In this document: in pieces, positions 1 through 7,289 of the stretch
Position numbering within the stretch: position 1 is the stretch's first letter
Layout: each line of letters begins with the position of its first letter
NCBI GenBank assembly: GCA_904501835.1
Contig: CAJGBW010000053.1
Coordinates: 1-11,060, forward strand
Length of the DNA stretch: 11,060 nt
From: an uncultured Bacteroidales bacterium
GTDB taxonomy: Bacteria; Bacteroidota; Bacteroidia; Bacteroidales; UBA932
Direction: 5' to 3'
Notes under the pieces: generated by a model
Database searches by the model: none
The model's input: the letters and a program-made list of their open reading frames with translations, nothing else
What the model was told of the DNA's origin: nothing
Program-made: the position numbers and the translations under genes

Positions 1-30
1 ATGTTTTGAGTGAATCTAACAATTACATAA

Positions 31-65
31 ATTGTGATTCTTGCCTATGAAATTGTAGTCCCAAC
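31..65 (-). CRISPR. Possible single CRISPR direct repeat at window edge
   Basis: Read on the minus strand this 35-nt element starts GTTGGGACT and ends ATCACAAT, with partly self-complementary ends (GTTG with CAAT, then G-C and A-T pairs across mismatches). From memory, type VI-B (Cas13b) repeats of Bacteroidota are 36 nt, start GTTGGRACT and end ATCACAAC. Repeats of type II-C arrays in Bacteroidota also share the GTTGTGATT end when read the other way. Only one copy lies in the window, so repetition cannot be shown. The central stem typical of Cas13b repeats is weak here. The remaining 30 bases to the left edge equal one spacer length. A leftward promoter at 218-248 points at it. It may equally be a tracrRNA anti-repeat or chance. 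Confidence 0.3.
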
Positions 66-133
66 TTAGATTGAAAAAACTCCAATTTAAATTACAGACT
101 AATTTCGTAAATTATTTTACCTCGTTATCTATC

Positions 134-149
134 GAAAACATATGTTTTC
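134..149. repeat. 16-bp perfect palindrome
   Basis: GAAAACATATGTTTTC is perfectly self-complementary. It lies about 60-75 nt downstream of the start expected from the leftward promoter. It could be a dimeric regulator site or a short RNA hairpin. It has no known match, and its AT richness makes chance possible. Confidence 0.45.
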
Positions 150-217
150 TTCTCTTTCAATATTGTCAAGGAACTTAAATCCGCCTGAAAATCTGTTCCG
201 ATTTCCCAAACGGGCTG

Positions 218-248
218 CAAAGATACGCAACTTTTTTAATTCTGCAAA
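218..248 (-). promoter_or_regulatory. Leftward Bacteroidota-type promoter
   Basis: On the minus strand, TTTG (248-245) is followed after exactly 19 nt by TATCTTTG (225-218), matching the Bacteroidota consensus TTTG-N19-TAnnTTTG. Transcription should start near 210-212 and run out of the left edge. No start codon in the 210 nt downstream opens a frame of useful length. The transcript is therefore a long leader, a small RNA, or a CRISPR precursor or tracrRNA. Confidence 0.6.
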
Positions 249-297
249 CTTTTTTAAAATATTTTTCATTTCTCATCACTTTTCGCGCCATTTTTTC

Positions 298-305
298 TAT
301 ATTTG
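298..305 (+). promoter_or_regulatory. lysS promoter, -7 element
   Basis: TATATTTG matches the Bacteroidota -7 consensus TAnnTTTG. No good TTTG sits 19-20 nt upstream, so the -33 element is weak or absent. The start would fall near 311, leaving an A/T-rich leader of about 17 nt before the ATG at 328, typical for this phylum. There is no room for a T-box or riboswitch. Confidence 0.6.
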
Positions 306-327
306 CACCTCTTAATATATATATAGT

Positions 328-1839
328 ATGGAACAGAATTTCAGTGAGCAGGAACTTTTGAGAAGAGAAGCGCTTGGAAAGCTTCGTGAATTAGGCATAG
401 ACCCCTATCCTGCACCGCTTTATCCCGTAAACCAATCCGTAAAAAGTATTTCAGAAGGATATAACCAGGAAGAAAACAACATGCAGGACGTCTGCCTCGC
501 CGGCCGTATCATGTCCAGACGTATCATGGGCGCGGCTTCATTTGCAGAATTGCAAGACGAGACAGGTCGTATCCAATTATACCTCAACCGCGATGAGATT
601 TGCCCCGGCGAAGACAAAACGATGTACAACACCGTATTCAAGAAATTGCTTGATATCGGCGACATCATTGGCGTCAAAGGTTTTGCATTCATCACCAAGA
701 CAGGCCAATTGTCCGTTCACGTGAAGGAACTCACCCTTTTGAGCAAATCCCTGCGCGTGCTTCCCATCGTAAAAGAGCAGGACGGCAAGGTATTCGACGC
801 ATTCGCTGATCCCGAATTGCGTTATCGTCAGCGCTACGTTGACCTGATTGTGAACCCGCAGGTGCGCGACGTATTTGTAAAAAGAAGCAAAATCATCGCC
901 ACTATGCGCGAGTATTTCAACGAAGCCGGTTGCCTGGAGGTGGAAACGCCCATTTTGCAAAGCATTCCCGGCGGTGCGACAGCCCGTCCTTTCATTACCC
1001 ACCACAATGCGTTGGACATCGACCTCTACATGAGAATCGCCAACGAATTGTACCTCAAAAGGTTGATTGTAGGTGGCTACAACGGTGTGTACGAGTTTGC
1101 CAAAGACTTCCGCAACGAGGGTATGGATAAAACCCACAATCCGGAATTTACCTGTATGGAAATTTACGTTGCCTACAAGGACTACATCTGGATGATGGAC
1201 TTTGTTGAGAAAATGTTGGAGAAAATTTCCATGGCCGTCAATGGTACGACCGAGGTAAAAATCGGCGAGCACACCATTGATTTCAAAGCCCCCTACCGCC
1301 GTCTTCCGATTTTGGACGCCATCAAAGAGTACGCCGGCGTGGACGTGAAAGGTATGGATGTAGAGCAGTTGCGCGAGACTTGTAAGAAACTACATATCGA
1401 AGTGGAGCCTTCTATGGGCAAGGGCAAACTCATCGACGCGATTTTCGGTGAATACTGCGAGGACAAACTCATCAACCCGACCTTTATCACCGATTATCCC
1501 GTTGAAATGTCTCCCCTCACCAAACGCCACCGCGAAGACCCGACCCTCACCGAGCGTTTTGAATTGTTCGTATGCGGCAAAGAGTTGGCCAACGCCTATA
1601 GCGAGCTGAATGATCCTATCGACCAGTTCGAGCGTTTCGAAGAGCAGGCCAAACTCAAGAGCAACGGCGACGATGAGGCCATGTTCATCGATATGGATTT
1701 TGTTCGCGCGTTGGAATACGGCATGCCGCCTACATCCGGTTTGGGAATGGGTATTGACCGTTTGACTATGTTTATGACAGGACAGACGACCATTCAAGAT
1801 GTGTTGTTCTTCCCTCAAATGAGACCCAAAGCCAACTAA
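328..1839 (+). CDS. lysS: Lysyl-tRNA synthetase (class II)
   Basis: Cytoplasmic enzyme that activates lysine with ATP and charges tRNA-Lys. The 503-residue product has the usual class II LysRS plan. An N-terminal OB-fold anticodon-binding domain lies at about residues 54-150. Motif 1 lies around EVETPILQ (204-211), motif 2 at FRNEG (261-265) within FAKDFRNEGMDKTHNPEFT, and motif 3 at GLGMGIDRL (471-479) with the ATP-contacting R478. The length is close to E. coli LysS (505). As I recall, Bacteroides LysS proteins carry a C-terminal extension of some 70 residues, which is absent here. The ATG at 328 is chosen because the N-terminus reads like the family and an A/T-rich leader with a -7 element lies just upstream. 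The stop TAA shares its last base with the next gene's ATG, implying translational coupling. Confidence 0.97.
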   Translation: MEQNFSEQELLRREALGKLRELGIDPYPAPLYPVNQSVKSISEGYNQEENNMQDVCLAGRIMSRRIMGAASFAELQDETGRIQLYLNRDEICPGEDKTMYNTVFKKLLDIGDIIGVKGFAFITKTGQLSVHVKELTLLSKSLRVLPIVKEQDGKVFDAFADPELRYRQRYVDLIVNPQVRDVFVKRSKIIATMREYFNEAGCLEVETPILQSIPGGATARPFITHHNALDIDLYMRIANELYLKRLIVGGYNGVYEFAKDFRNEGMDKTHNPEFTCMEIYVAYKDYIWMMDFVEKMLEKISMAVNGTTEVKIGEHTIDFKAPYRRLPILDAIKEYAGVDVKGMDVEQLRETCKKLHIEVEPSMGKGKLIDAIFGEYCEDKLINPTFITDYPVEMSPLTKRHREDPTLTERFELFVCGKELANAYSELNDPIDQFERFEEQAKLKSNGDDEAMFIDMDFVRALEYGMPPTSGLGMGIDRLTMFMTGQTTIQDVLFFPQMRPKAN

Positions 1840-2645
1840 TGGCATGGAGCGAAAACATAAGTTCAGCACAAAATCCCAAAATTAAAAAGTTGCTGAATCT
1901 ACAGGAAAAGTCCCACCTTCGTAAGTCGGAGGGACTTTTTGTTGTAGAGGGAATACGAGAAGTACGTCATTGCATCGAGTGCGGATACCAGGCAGACACT
2001 CTTTTTATCTGTCCCGAGATTTACGAAAAGGCCGAAGAACAAATTCCATCCGTACATCTTGAAAATATCGCACGCATAGTAAACATCCCCGCTTTGCTCT
2101 ACGAAAAAGTGGCACACAGAGGGAGCAGTGAAGGAATTATCGCCGAATTTCTATACCGAGAGCACAAATTAAGCCAACTGGATTTGCCTGAAAATCCTTT
2201 GGTCGTCGTTCTTGAAAAATTAGAAAAGCCCGGCAATTTGGGCGCTATTTTACGCAGCGCTGACGGAGCAGGTGCCGACGCGGTCCTCATCTGCGACGCC
2301 CTGACGGATTTATACAACCCCAACATCATCCGATCCTCGCTCGGTAGTATTTTCACCGTCCCCGTTGCCCTCTGCGACAACCAAGAAGCCATTGAGTTTC
2401 TCAAAAACAAGAAAATCCAGATTCTCACGGCACAGCTGCAGGATTCATCTTTTTATTATGACATAGATATGCGTGGCGGCACCGCGTTGGTCATCGGCTC
2501 GGAAGCGGACGGACTCTCTGAGATTTGGAGAAAGGCAGCAGACAGACACATTCTCATCCCGATGAACGGAAAAATGGATTCGTTAAATGCCTCCGTGAGT
2601 GCAGCGATACTATTATATGAAGCCGTTCGCCAACGCCAGCAATAA
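1839..2645 (+). CDS. TrmH/SpoU-family RNA 2'-O-methyltransferase
   Basis: Probable SAM-dependent 2'-O-methyltransferase acting on rRNA or tRNA; the exact nucleotide cannot be told from sequence. The 268-residue protein has an N-terminal SpoU substrate-binding domain (about 1-105, with EGLFVVEGIREV at 31-42). A SPOUT trefoil-knot domain with all three motifs follows: EKPGNLGAILRSADGAG (129-145, catalytic-type N133 and R139), VIGSEADGLS (218-227) and IPMNGKMDSLNASVSAA (240-256). The start ATG overlaps the lysS stop by one base (TAATG), so it is probably translated by coupling with lysS. aroE follows after 3 nt. Family members include RlmB, TrmH and TsnR-like enzymes, so no symbol is given. A terminator-like hairpin lies inside the first 35 codons. 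Confidence 0.93.
   Translation: MAWSENISSAQNPKIKKLLNLQEKSHLRKSEGLFVVEGIREVRHCIECGYQADTLFICPEIYEKAEEQIPSVHLENIARIVNIPALLYEKVAHRGSSEGIIAEFLYREHKLSQLDLPENPLVVVLEKLEKPGNLGAILRSADGAGADAVLICDALTDLYNPNIIRSSLGSIFTVPVALCDNQEAIEFLKNKKIQILTAQLQDSSFYYDIDMRGGTALVIGSEADGLSEIWRKAADRHILIPMNGKMDSLNASVSAAILLYEAVRQRQQ
1905..1940 (+). terminator. Terminator-like hairpin inside methyltransferase gene
   Basis: AAAAGTCCC (1906-1914) pairs with GGGACTTTT (1931-1939) over 9 bp, extended by a G-T wobble at 1905/1940. The right arm contains a run of five T, giving the shape of an intrinsic terminator. The 16-nt loop has a small inner CTT/AAG stem. It lies 68-101 nt inside the coding sequence, so premature termination or attenuation between lysS and the two distal genes is possible. 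The underlying codons are a conserved part of the protein, so it may be incidental. Confidence 0.3.
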
Positions 2646-2648
2646 GGT

Positions 2649-3353
2649 ATGACAGACAAGTCCCCCAAATATGGCCTTATTGGCTACCCCATCGCCCATT
2701 CCGGAAGCCCGGCACTCTTTCGCAAAGCATATTCCGGGAAATGGGAGTACGATTTGATTGAAGATACATCGTTTGAAAAAGCCTGGTCGCTTTTTAAGGA
2801 AGAATATGCAGGCATCAACATTACGGCGCCATTCAAAGAAAAAGCAGCCGCCGCATCCGACATTAGAAGCACGGAGGTACTGAGCATCGGAGCCGCTAAT
2901 ATCGCCATCAAGACCGCTTGCGGAATCAAGACGTTCAACTCGGACTATCTTGCCATCCGAAAAATCATTGAAAATCTAAAAAACATCCAAACGGTTGCCG
3001 TGGTGGGTTATGGCGGAGCCGGAAAAGCCGCCGCACAAGCCGCGATGGACGCAGGACTGAATTGCCATATCTTCAACCGCAGTCAACATGGCTGTCCGCA
3101 TATTCAGGAACTCAACCAATTAAAAGAAGAAAAGGCTGACTTGTTGATATACGCCCTCCCCTTGCTGGTACCGGAAATCACTCAGGCTATACAGAACGGA
3201 CATTTTACTTACATTCTGGAAGCCAATTACCGAGACGCCGTGCTTCCCGACATAACCCCGACAAGCTGCACTTACATTTCAGGAGAAACCTGGCTGCTTG
3301 AACAAGCCAAAAGCGGATACGAGTTGCTCACCGGAGAAATTCCGCAATTATAA
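2649..3353 (+). CDS. aroE: Shikimate dehydrogenase
   Basis: Reduces 3-dehydroshikimate to shikimate with NADPH in the chorismate pathway, in the cytoplasm. At 234 residues it is shorter than E. coli AroE (272) and near the short forms of Bacteroidota. Substrate-binding HSGSP (17-21) corresponds to the family HSxSP. NITAPFK (57-63) supplies the catalytic lysine K63. GAANIAI (81-87) supplies N84, and NSD (97-99) supplies the catalytic D99. A Rossmann loop GYGGAGKA (120-127) replaces the usual GAGGAxRA. The C-terminal helix carries WLLEQA (215-220, Q219 being the substrate-contacting Gln). Start ATG lies 3 nt after the methyltransferase stop, so it belongs to the lysS cluster. All key residues are present, so an active enzyme is expected, although specificity for shikimate versus quinate cannot be read directly. 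Confidence 0.92.
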   Translation: MTDKSPKYGLIGYPIAHSGSPALFRKAYSGKWEYDLIEDTSFEKAWSLFKEEYAGINITAPFKEKAAAASDIRSTEVLSIGAANIAIKTACGIKTFNSDYLAIRKIIENLKNIQTVAVVGYGGAGKAAAQAAMDAGLNCHIFNRSQHGCPHIQELNQLKEEKADLLIYALPLLVPEITQAIQNGHFTYILEANYRDAVLPDITPTSCTYISGETWLLEQAKSGYELLTGEIPQL

Positions 3354-3415
3354 AACCGACAAGACGAGGAATCGACAAGTCCTCGACAGCATTAGGAAAA
3401 ACAATAAAAAAACTA

Positions 3416-3423
3416 TATATTTG
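3416..3423 (+). promoter_or_regulatory. ssb promoter, -7 element
   Basis: TATATTTG fits TAnnTTTG. The position expected for TTTG, about 20 nt upstream, holds only a weak TTAGG. Transcription should start near 3429, about 18 nt before the ssb ATG, in the same arrangement as at lysS. This marks the beginning of a second transcription unit. Confidence 0.6.
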
Positions 3424-3447
3424 CTTAATATCTAAATACAAATCAAT

Positions 3448-3954
3448 ATGGCACTGAACAAAGTTATGTTAATCGGTAACGTAGGAAGAAAACCGGAAGT
3501 CCGTTACCTTGAGAATCAAAATCAGGGCACAAATCCTGCCCCCAAAGTAGCAAGTTTCACCTTGGCAACCACCGAACGTTTCAAAGACCGCAACGGCGAA
3601 ACCAGAGAAAACACAGAGTGGCACAATATCGTCGCCTGGAGACAATTGGCTGATTTGGCCGAGAAATATATCACCACCGGCACACAAATCTATGTAGAGG
3701 GTCGCCTCCGCAGCCGCAGTTGGGATGGTCAGGATGGACAAAAGCATTATATCACAGAAATCGTTGCTGATACCATCCAATTATTGGGTAAAAAGAGTGA
3801 TACGGCACAAAACACAACTCCTGCGACACAGGCAAATGTTGCTCCAACGGCACAAACAAACGTCGCTCCCGCTGCCCAAGCTGCTGCCGCTCCCGCAGCG
3901 ACTCAAAATGTTGCCCCCAGCACCGACCTCCCCGAAGACGATCTTCCTTTCTAA
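3448..3954 (+). CDS. ssb: Single-stranded DNA-binding protein
   Basis: Binds single-stranded DNA during replication, repair and recombination, and recruits partners through its C-terminal tip. The 168 residues comprise an OB-fold (about 1-115; MALNKVMLIGNVGRKPEVRY at the start, EWHNIVAWRQLA at 57-68, IYVEGRLRSRSW at 81-92). A low-complexity Ala/Thr/Pro/Gln linker (about 118-158) with three NVAP units follows (130-133, 138-141, 154-157). The protein ends in the acidic tip DLPEDDLPF (160-168), the usual partner-binding end. A loop after strand 1 (ENQNQGTNPAP, 22-32) is a little longer than in many SSBs. It has its own promoter. The transporter gene starts 10 nt downstream, so the two are probably co-transcribed. 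Confidence 0.96.
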   Translation: MALNKVMLIGNVGRKPEVRYLENQNQGTNPAPKVASFTLATTERFKDRNGETRENTEWHNIVAWRQLADLAEKYITTGTQIYVEGRLRSRSWDGQDGQKHYITEIVADTIQLLGKKSDTAQNTTPATQANVAPTAQTNVAPAAQAAAAPAATQNVAPSTDLPEDDLPF

Positions 3955-3964
3955 TCATTAAGAA

Positions 3965-5338
3965 ATGACACTGTTAAGAGATTCCAAAAAGACAAGATGG
4001 CTGATGCTTCTTGCCGTTTCCTTTGTGATGTTTGCAGCTTATATATGCAGCGACAACATTTTCTCCGTTGAAAAAACATTGACAAGTCCTGCCGCCCAAG
4101 CAGGTTACGAAATCACGGATGGGGAATATGGCAGCCTTGCCGGCGCATATTCCATTTTCAACGTATATCTATTGATGCTCATTTTTGGAGGATTGATTCT
4201 GGATAAGACCGGCATACGCTTTACGGGCATATTCAGTTGCGCCTTGATGGTGGCGGGTATCGCCCTTACTTGTGGTGCTTTCTACTCATTAAGGGAGCTT
4301 CTGGATAGTGGAGAAGCCATTGCAACCCTCTCATTTTTAGGCGACAATATGCGCGTGCCCGTCTTTTGGGCCGTCATGGGAATCGGTCTATATGGCGTTG
4401 GCGCTGAAATTGCCGGAATTACCGTCACCAAAGTAATTGCCAAATGGTTCATCGGTTACGAACTTGCTTTGGCCATGGGACTTCAACTGGCCTTGGCGCG
4501 TTTGGGTACTGGACTTGCTTATGGAGCCACCCCTGTCATTGTCAGCCAGACCAGCGGCAATGTAGGACTCGCCATTCTGATTGGACTGATTTTACTGACC
4601 GTTGGATTTATCGTGTTCATTTTCTACACGGTGTTTGACAAAAAATTAGACAGACAATTACAAGAAAGCGGAGCCGAAGAAGGGGGAAATTCTCCTGAAG
4701 ATGAATTCCATTTCAAGGATATTTTGGAGGTATTCAAGAACCCCGCATTCTGGATGATAGCCTTCCTCTGCCTTTTGTTCTACGCTGCCGTCAATCCTTT
4801 CTTGAAATATTCAACCGGAATGATGGTAGATAAATTCGGTATGAGCGAATCACTGGCCGGACTCTTCCCTATGATACTCCCCATGGGTTGTATCGTCCTC
4901 ACCCCCTTGTTTGGAAACATTTACGACAAGAAAGGTCATGGCGCAGACCTGATGATTTTCGGCGCGATACTCATCACCGCCGTTCATCTTCTTTTTGCCA
5001 GCCCCTTCATTACCCAAGCATGGGTTGCTGTCTTACTGATGGTATTGCTCGGCGTCGGATTTGCCATGCTCCCGTCAGCCATGTGGCCCTCTATCGCCAA
5101 AATCATGCCCGCAAAATTATTAGGCACGACCATGGCGCTTACCTTCTACATTCAGAACATCGGTTTTCTGTTTGTTCCCAAAGCCATTTCAGCCATTAAG
5201 ACGGCATCCAACGACAACTATACGGCTATGATGCTGTTCTTTGCCGGTTTGGGAGTGGTTGCTTTGTTGATATCCATCGGCGTAAAAATCCTGGACAAGA
5301 AAAAGAATTACGGATTACAAATCCCCAATATCAAATAG
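3965..5338 (+). CDS. MFSD1-like major facilitator transporter
   Basis: Inner-membrane transporter of 457 residues with about twelve predicted hydrophobic segments (roughly 11-30, 56-79, 86-106, 130-152, 165-185, 199-222, 260-280, 295-318, 328-347, 351-372, 385-407, 420-442). A cytoplasmic loop of about 35 residues (224-258, acidic) separates the two six-helix halves. Motif A appears as GGLILDKTGIRFTG (75-88) between helices 2 and 3, and is echoed as GNIYDKKGHG in the second half (317-326). The stretch WFIGYELALAMGLQLALARL (161-180) recalls the conserved helix-5 region of the eukaryotic MFSD1 family, whose animal member exports dipeptides from lysosomes. A dipeptide or related small-molecule substrate is thus a reasonable guess but is not shown. 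It sits 10 nt after ssb and 27 nt before dxs, and no promoter is visible in either gap. Confidence 0.88.
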   Translation: MTLLRDSKKTRWLMLLAVSFVMFAAYICSDNIFSVEKTLTSPAAQAGYEITDGEYGSLAGAYSIFNVYLLMLIFGGLILDKTGIRFTGIFSCALMVAGIALTCGAFYSLRELLDSGEAIATLSFLGDNMRVPVFWAVMGIGLYGVGAEIAGITVTKVIAKWFIGYELALAMGLQLALARLGTGLAYGATPVIVSQTSGNVGLAILIGLILLTVGFIVFIFYTVFDKKLDRQLQESGAEEGGNSPEDEFHFKDILEVFKNPAFWMIAFLCLLFYAAVNPFLKYSTGMMVDKFGMSESLAGLFPMILPMGCIVLTPLFGNIYDKKGHGADLMIFGAILITAVHLLFASPFITQAWVAVLLMVLLGVGFAMLPSAMWPSIAKIMPAKLLGTTMALTFYIQNIGFLFVPKAISAIKTASNDNYTAMMLFFAGLGVVALLISIGVKILDKKKNYGLQIPNIK

Positions 5339-5365
5339 CCTCGCAACCTAAAACACGCTATTATT

Positions 5366-7243
5366 TTGGAAAAGATTCTTGATCATATCGATTCACCCCA
5401 AGCCCTGCGAGAGTTAAAGCAAAAGGCTCTTCGGGGAGTTTGCAACGAGATTCGGGAATATATGATAGACTGCTGTTCTACCAATCCCGGGCATCTCGGA
5501 GCAAGTTTGGGCGCCATAGAACTCATTGTCGGACTTCACTATGTGTATAACACGCCCAAGGATAAAATCGTCTATGACGTAAGCCATCAGGCCTATGCAC
5601 ATAAGATTTTGACCGGACGCAAAGAGGCGTTTCGCAAAAACAGAATGAAGGAAGGCATCAGCGGCTTTACCCGTATGGAGGAAAGTCCTTATGATGCGTT
5701 TGGCGCCGGACACTCTTCCACCTCCATATCCGCCGCTTTGGGTTTTGCAGCAGCAGCCCGTATAAAAAATTCGGGAGAAAAAGCCATCGCCCTGATTGGA
5801 GACGGGGCTTTGACCGGCGGCATGGCTTATGAAGGACTCAACAATGCCGGAATTGGTGGAGAAGATATTTTGATTATCCTCAATGATAACAACATATCCA
5901 TTGACCAAGGTATCGGCGCATTGCATAATTACCTGCTCAAAGTAACGACCAACCCCACCTACAATACCACCAAAGACAAAGTCTGGAATCTGCTGGGAGA
6001 GGGAAAATTCCGCCGATTCATACAAAAAAGCGTCCGAACAACGAAAAGTTTCTTCGTTAAATACCCCAAGGGCGGCTTCTTTGAGGCCATGGGATTCCGA
6101 TATTTCGGTCCTATTGACGGAAACAATATCGATGAAGTGGTTGATGCTTTGAAAAAGTTAAAGGATATCAAAGGTCCGAAAATCCTTCACGCCATCACCA
6201 CCAAAGGGAAAGGATATAGCCCTGCCGAAGAAGACCAGACAACCTGGCACGCACCCGGACTGTTTGATGCAGCCAGTGGAAAAAGGACCTCAAGCAAAAA
6301 CAAGGGAGACCGCTACCAGGACGTATTTGGAGAAGTTTTATTGGAACTTGCCCGGAAGGACGCAAGAGTTGTCGGCGTAACTCCCGCCATGGCTTCCGGC
6401 TGCGGAATGAACATTCTGGCTGAAGAAATGCCGGAGCGTTTTTACGATGTGGGAATTGCAGAAGAACATGCCGTTACATTCAGTGCAGCCCTGGCGGCAG
6501 GAGGTATGATTCCTTTTTGTAATATCTATTCCTCTTTTGCACAAAGGGCTTACGACCAGATCATCCACGACTGTGCCCTGCAAAAGTTGCCTGTCATCTT
6601 ATGCTTTGACCGCGCCGGATTGGTTGGCGAGGACGGAGCAACCCACCATGGTGCCTTTGATATTGCGGCATTCCGCAGCATTCCCAACATCTGCATAGCT
6701 GCTCCGGCTGACGAAAAAGAGCTGAAGAACTTGCTATATACAGCCACTCTTCACAAAGAGGGTCCCTTTATCATTCGCTATCCGAGAGGATTCGGAGAGG
6801 GAATTGCATGGAGAGAATCAGAATTTGAATCGCTTCCTGTAGGGAAAGCCCGCTTAGTTCTTCAAAATGAAGCACCGGCCATCAACCTCGTGGCAGAAGG
6901 CCCCTGTGTCAAAGCAGCCCTCCAAGCGGCACAAGAATTGGAAAAGAGCCGAGGCTTACGCGCGCGCGTAATAGATATAAGGTTCATCAAACCCATGGAT
7001 ACCGACTGTTTGAAAAAAGCCGCAGAGGACTGTAAACTCTTCCTCAGCATTGAAGACGGCTGTCTGAAAGGTGGTTTATATGGCGCTTTGTGCGAATGGG
7101 CTATGAACGAGAAGAATCATATTCAAATCGAGTCCTTGGGTTTGCCTGACCGATTTGTCGAGCAGGGCACCCAAAAAGAACTTCGTCGGGGCTGTGGCAT
7201 TGATTGCGACGGCATACTCGCAAAACTCAAAGAATTATTATAA
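5366..7243 (+). CDS. dxs: 1-Deoxy-D-xylulose-5-phosphate synthase
   Basis: Condenses pyruvate and glyceraldehyde 3-phosphate to DXP using thiamine diphosphate and Mg, the first step of the MEP isoprenoid pathway. The 625 residues are the normal length. Visible elements are SHQAYAHKILTGR (73-85, H74), GAGHSSTSISAALG (113-126), and the TPP site GDGALTGGMAYE (145-156) closed by NDN (173-175). The pyrimidine domain has GIAEEHAV (363-370) with the TPP-activating glutamate, and GEDGATHHGAFD (421-432). The C-terminal transketolase fold follows RYPRG (471-475). No ATG exists between the upstream stop and this reading; the next in-frame ATG (residue 33) would remove conserved N-terminal sequence, so the TTG at 5366 is chosen. 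It is the last gene of the ssb unit, ending before a hairpin terminator. Confidence 0.95.
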   Translation: MEKILDHIDSPQALRELKQKALRGVCNEIREYMIDCCSTNPGHLGASLGAIELIVGLHYVYNTPKDKIVYDVSHQAYAHKILTGRKEAFRKNRMKEGISGFTRMEESPYDAFGAGHSSTSISAALGFAAAARIKNSGEKAIALIGDGALTGGMAYEGLNNAGIGGEDILIILNDNNISIDQGIGALHNYLLKVTTNPTYNTTKDKVWNLLGEGKFRRFIQKSVRTTKSFFVKYPKGGFFEAMGFRYFGPIDGNNIDEVVDALKKLKDIKGPKILHAITTKGKGYSPAEEDQTTWHAPGLFDAASGKRTSSKNKGDRYQDVFGEVLLELARKDARVVGVTPAMASGCGMNILAEEMPERFYDVGIAEEHAVTFSAALAAGGMIPFCNIYSSFAQRAYDQIIHDCALQKLPVILCFDRAGLVGEDGATHHGAFDIAAFRSIPNICIAAPADEKELKNLLYTATLHKEGPFIIRYPRGFGEGIAWRESEFESLPVGKARLVLQNEAPAINLVAEGPCVKAALQAAQELEKSRGLRARVIDIRFIKPMDTDCLKKAAEDCKLFLSIEDGCLKGGLYGALCEWAMNEKNHIQIESLGLPDRFVEQGTQKELRRGCGIDCDGILAKLKELL

Positions 7244-7289
7244 CGCGCCCAACCAAGTCTATCAACGACGCACGACAAGGTAAAGACAT

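Larger units (their letters stand above)
1..327. other. AT-rich non-coding region left of lysS
   Basis: No convincing coding frame is present on either strand. The few leftward ATG codons run into stops within about ten codons. The region holds the lysS -7 element, a leftward promoter, a 16-bp palindrome and a CRISPR-repeat-like element, each listed separately. Bases 66-133 and 150-217 show nothing else firm, apart from a weak AT-rich hairpin around 67-91. Confidence 0.7.

Noticed and set aside
67..91. AT-rich hairpin TTAGATTG/CAATTTAA near the left edge
   Set aside because: Eight weak pairs with a G-U and almost no GC, as expected by chance in a 70-plus percent AT stretch.
92..128. Second copy of the CRISPR-like element to the right of 31-65
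   Set aside because: At the spacing expected for an array, only scattered bases match, so no second repeat is present on this side.
577..1272. 231-codon open frame on the minus strand inside lysS
   Set aside because: It lies fully antisense to a strongly conserved synthetase, has no recognisable motif, and is best explained by the codon bias of lysS leaving few stops in the opposite frame.
1390..1869. 159-codon minus-strand open frame over the lysS end
   Set aside because: Antisense shadow of lysS with no promoter or family features.
3365..3385. Hairpin CGAGGA/TCCTCG between aroE and ssb as a terminator
   Set aside because: Only 6 bp with a 9-nt loop and no following U-tract; it might still fold, but it does not support an intrinsic terminator.
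5336..5368. Possible transporter-DXS fusion by read-through of a single TAG
   Set aside because: The two genes share a frame with no other stop between them, but a one-in-three frame match over nine codons is expected by chance. A fusion of a 12-helix transporter to DXS makes no functional sense.
5414..6025. 203-codon minus-strand open frame inside dxs
   Set aside because: Antisense to conserved DXS motifs and no recognisable protein features.
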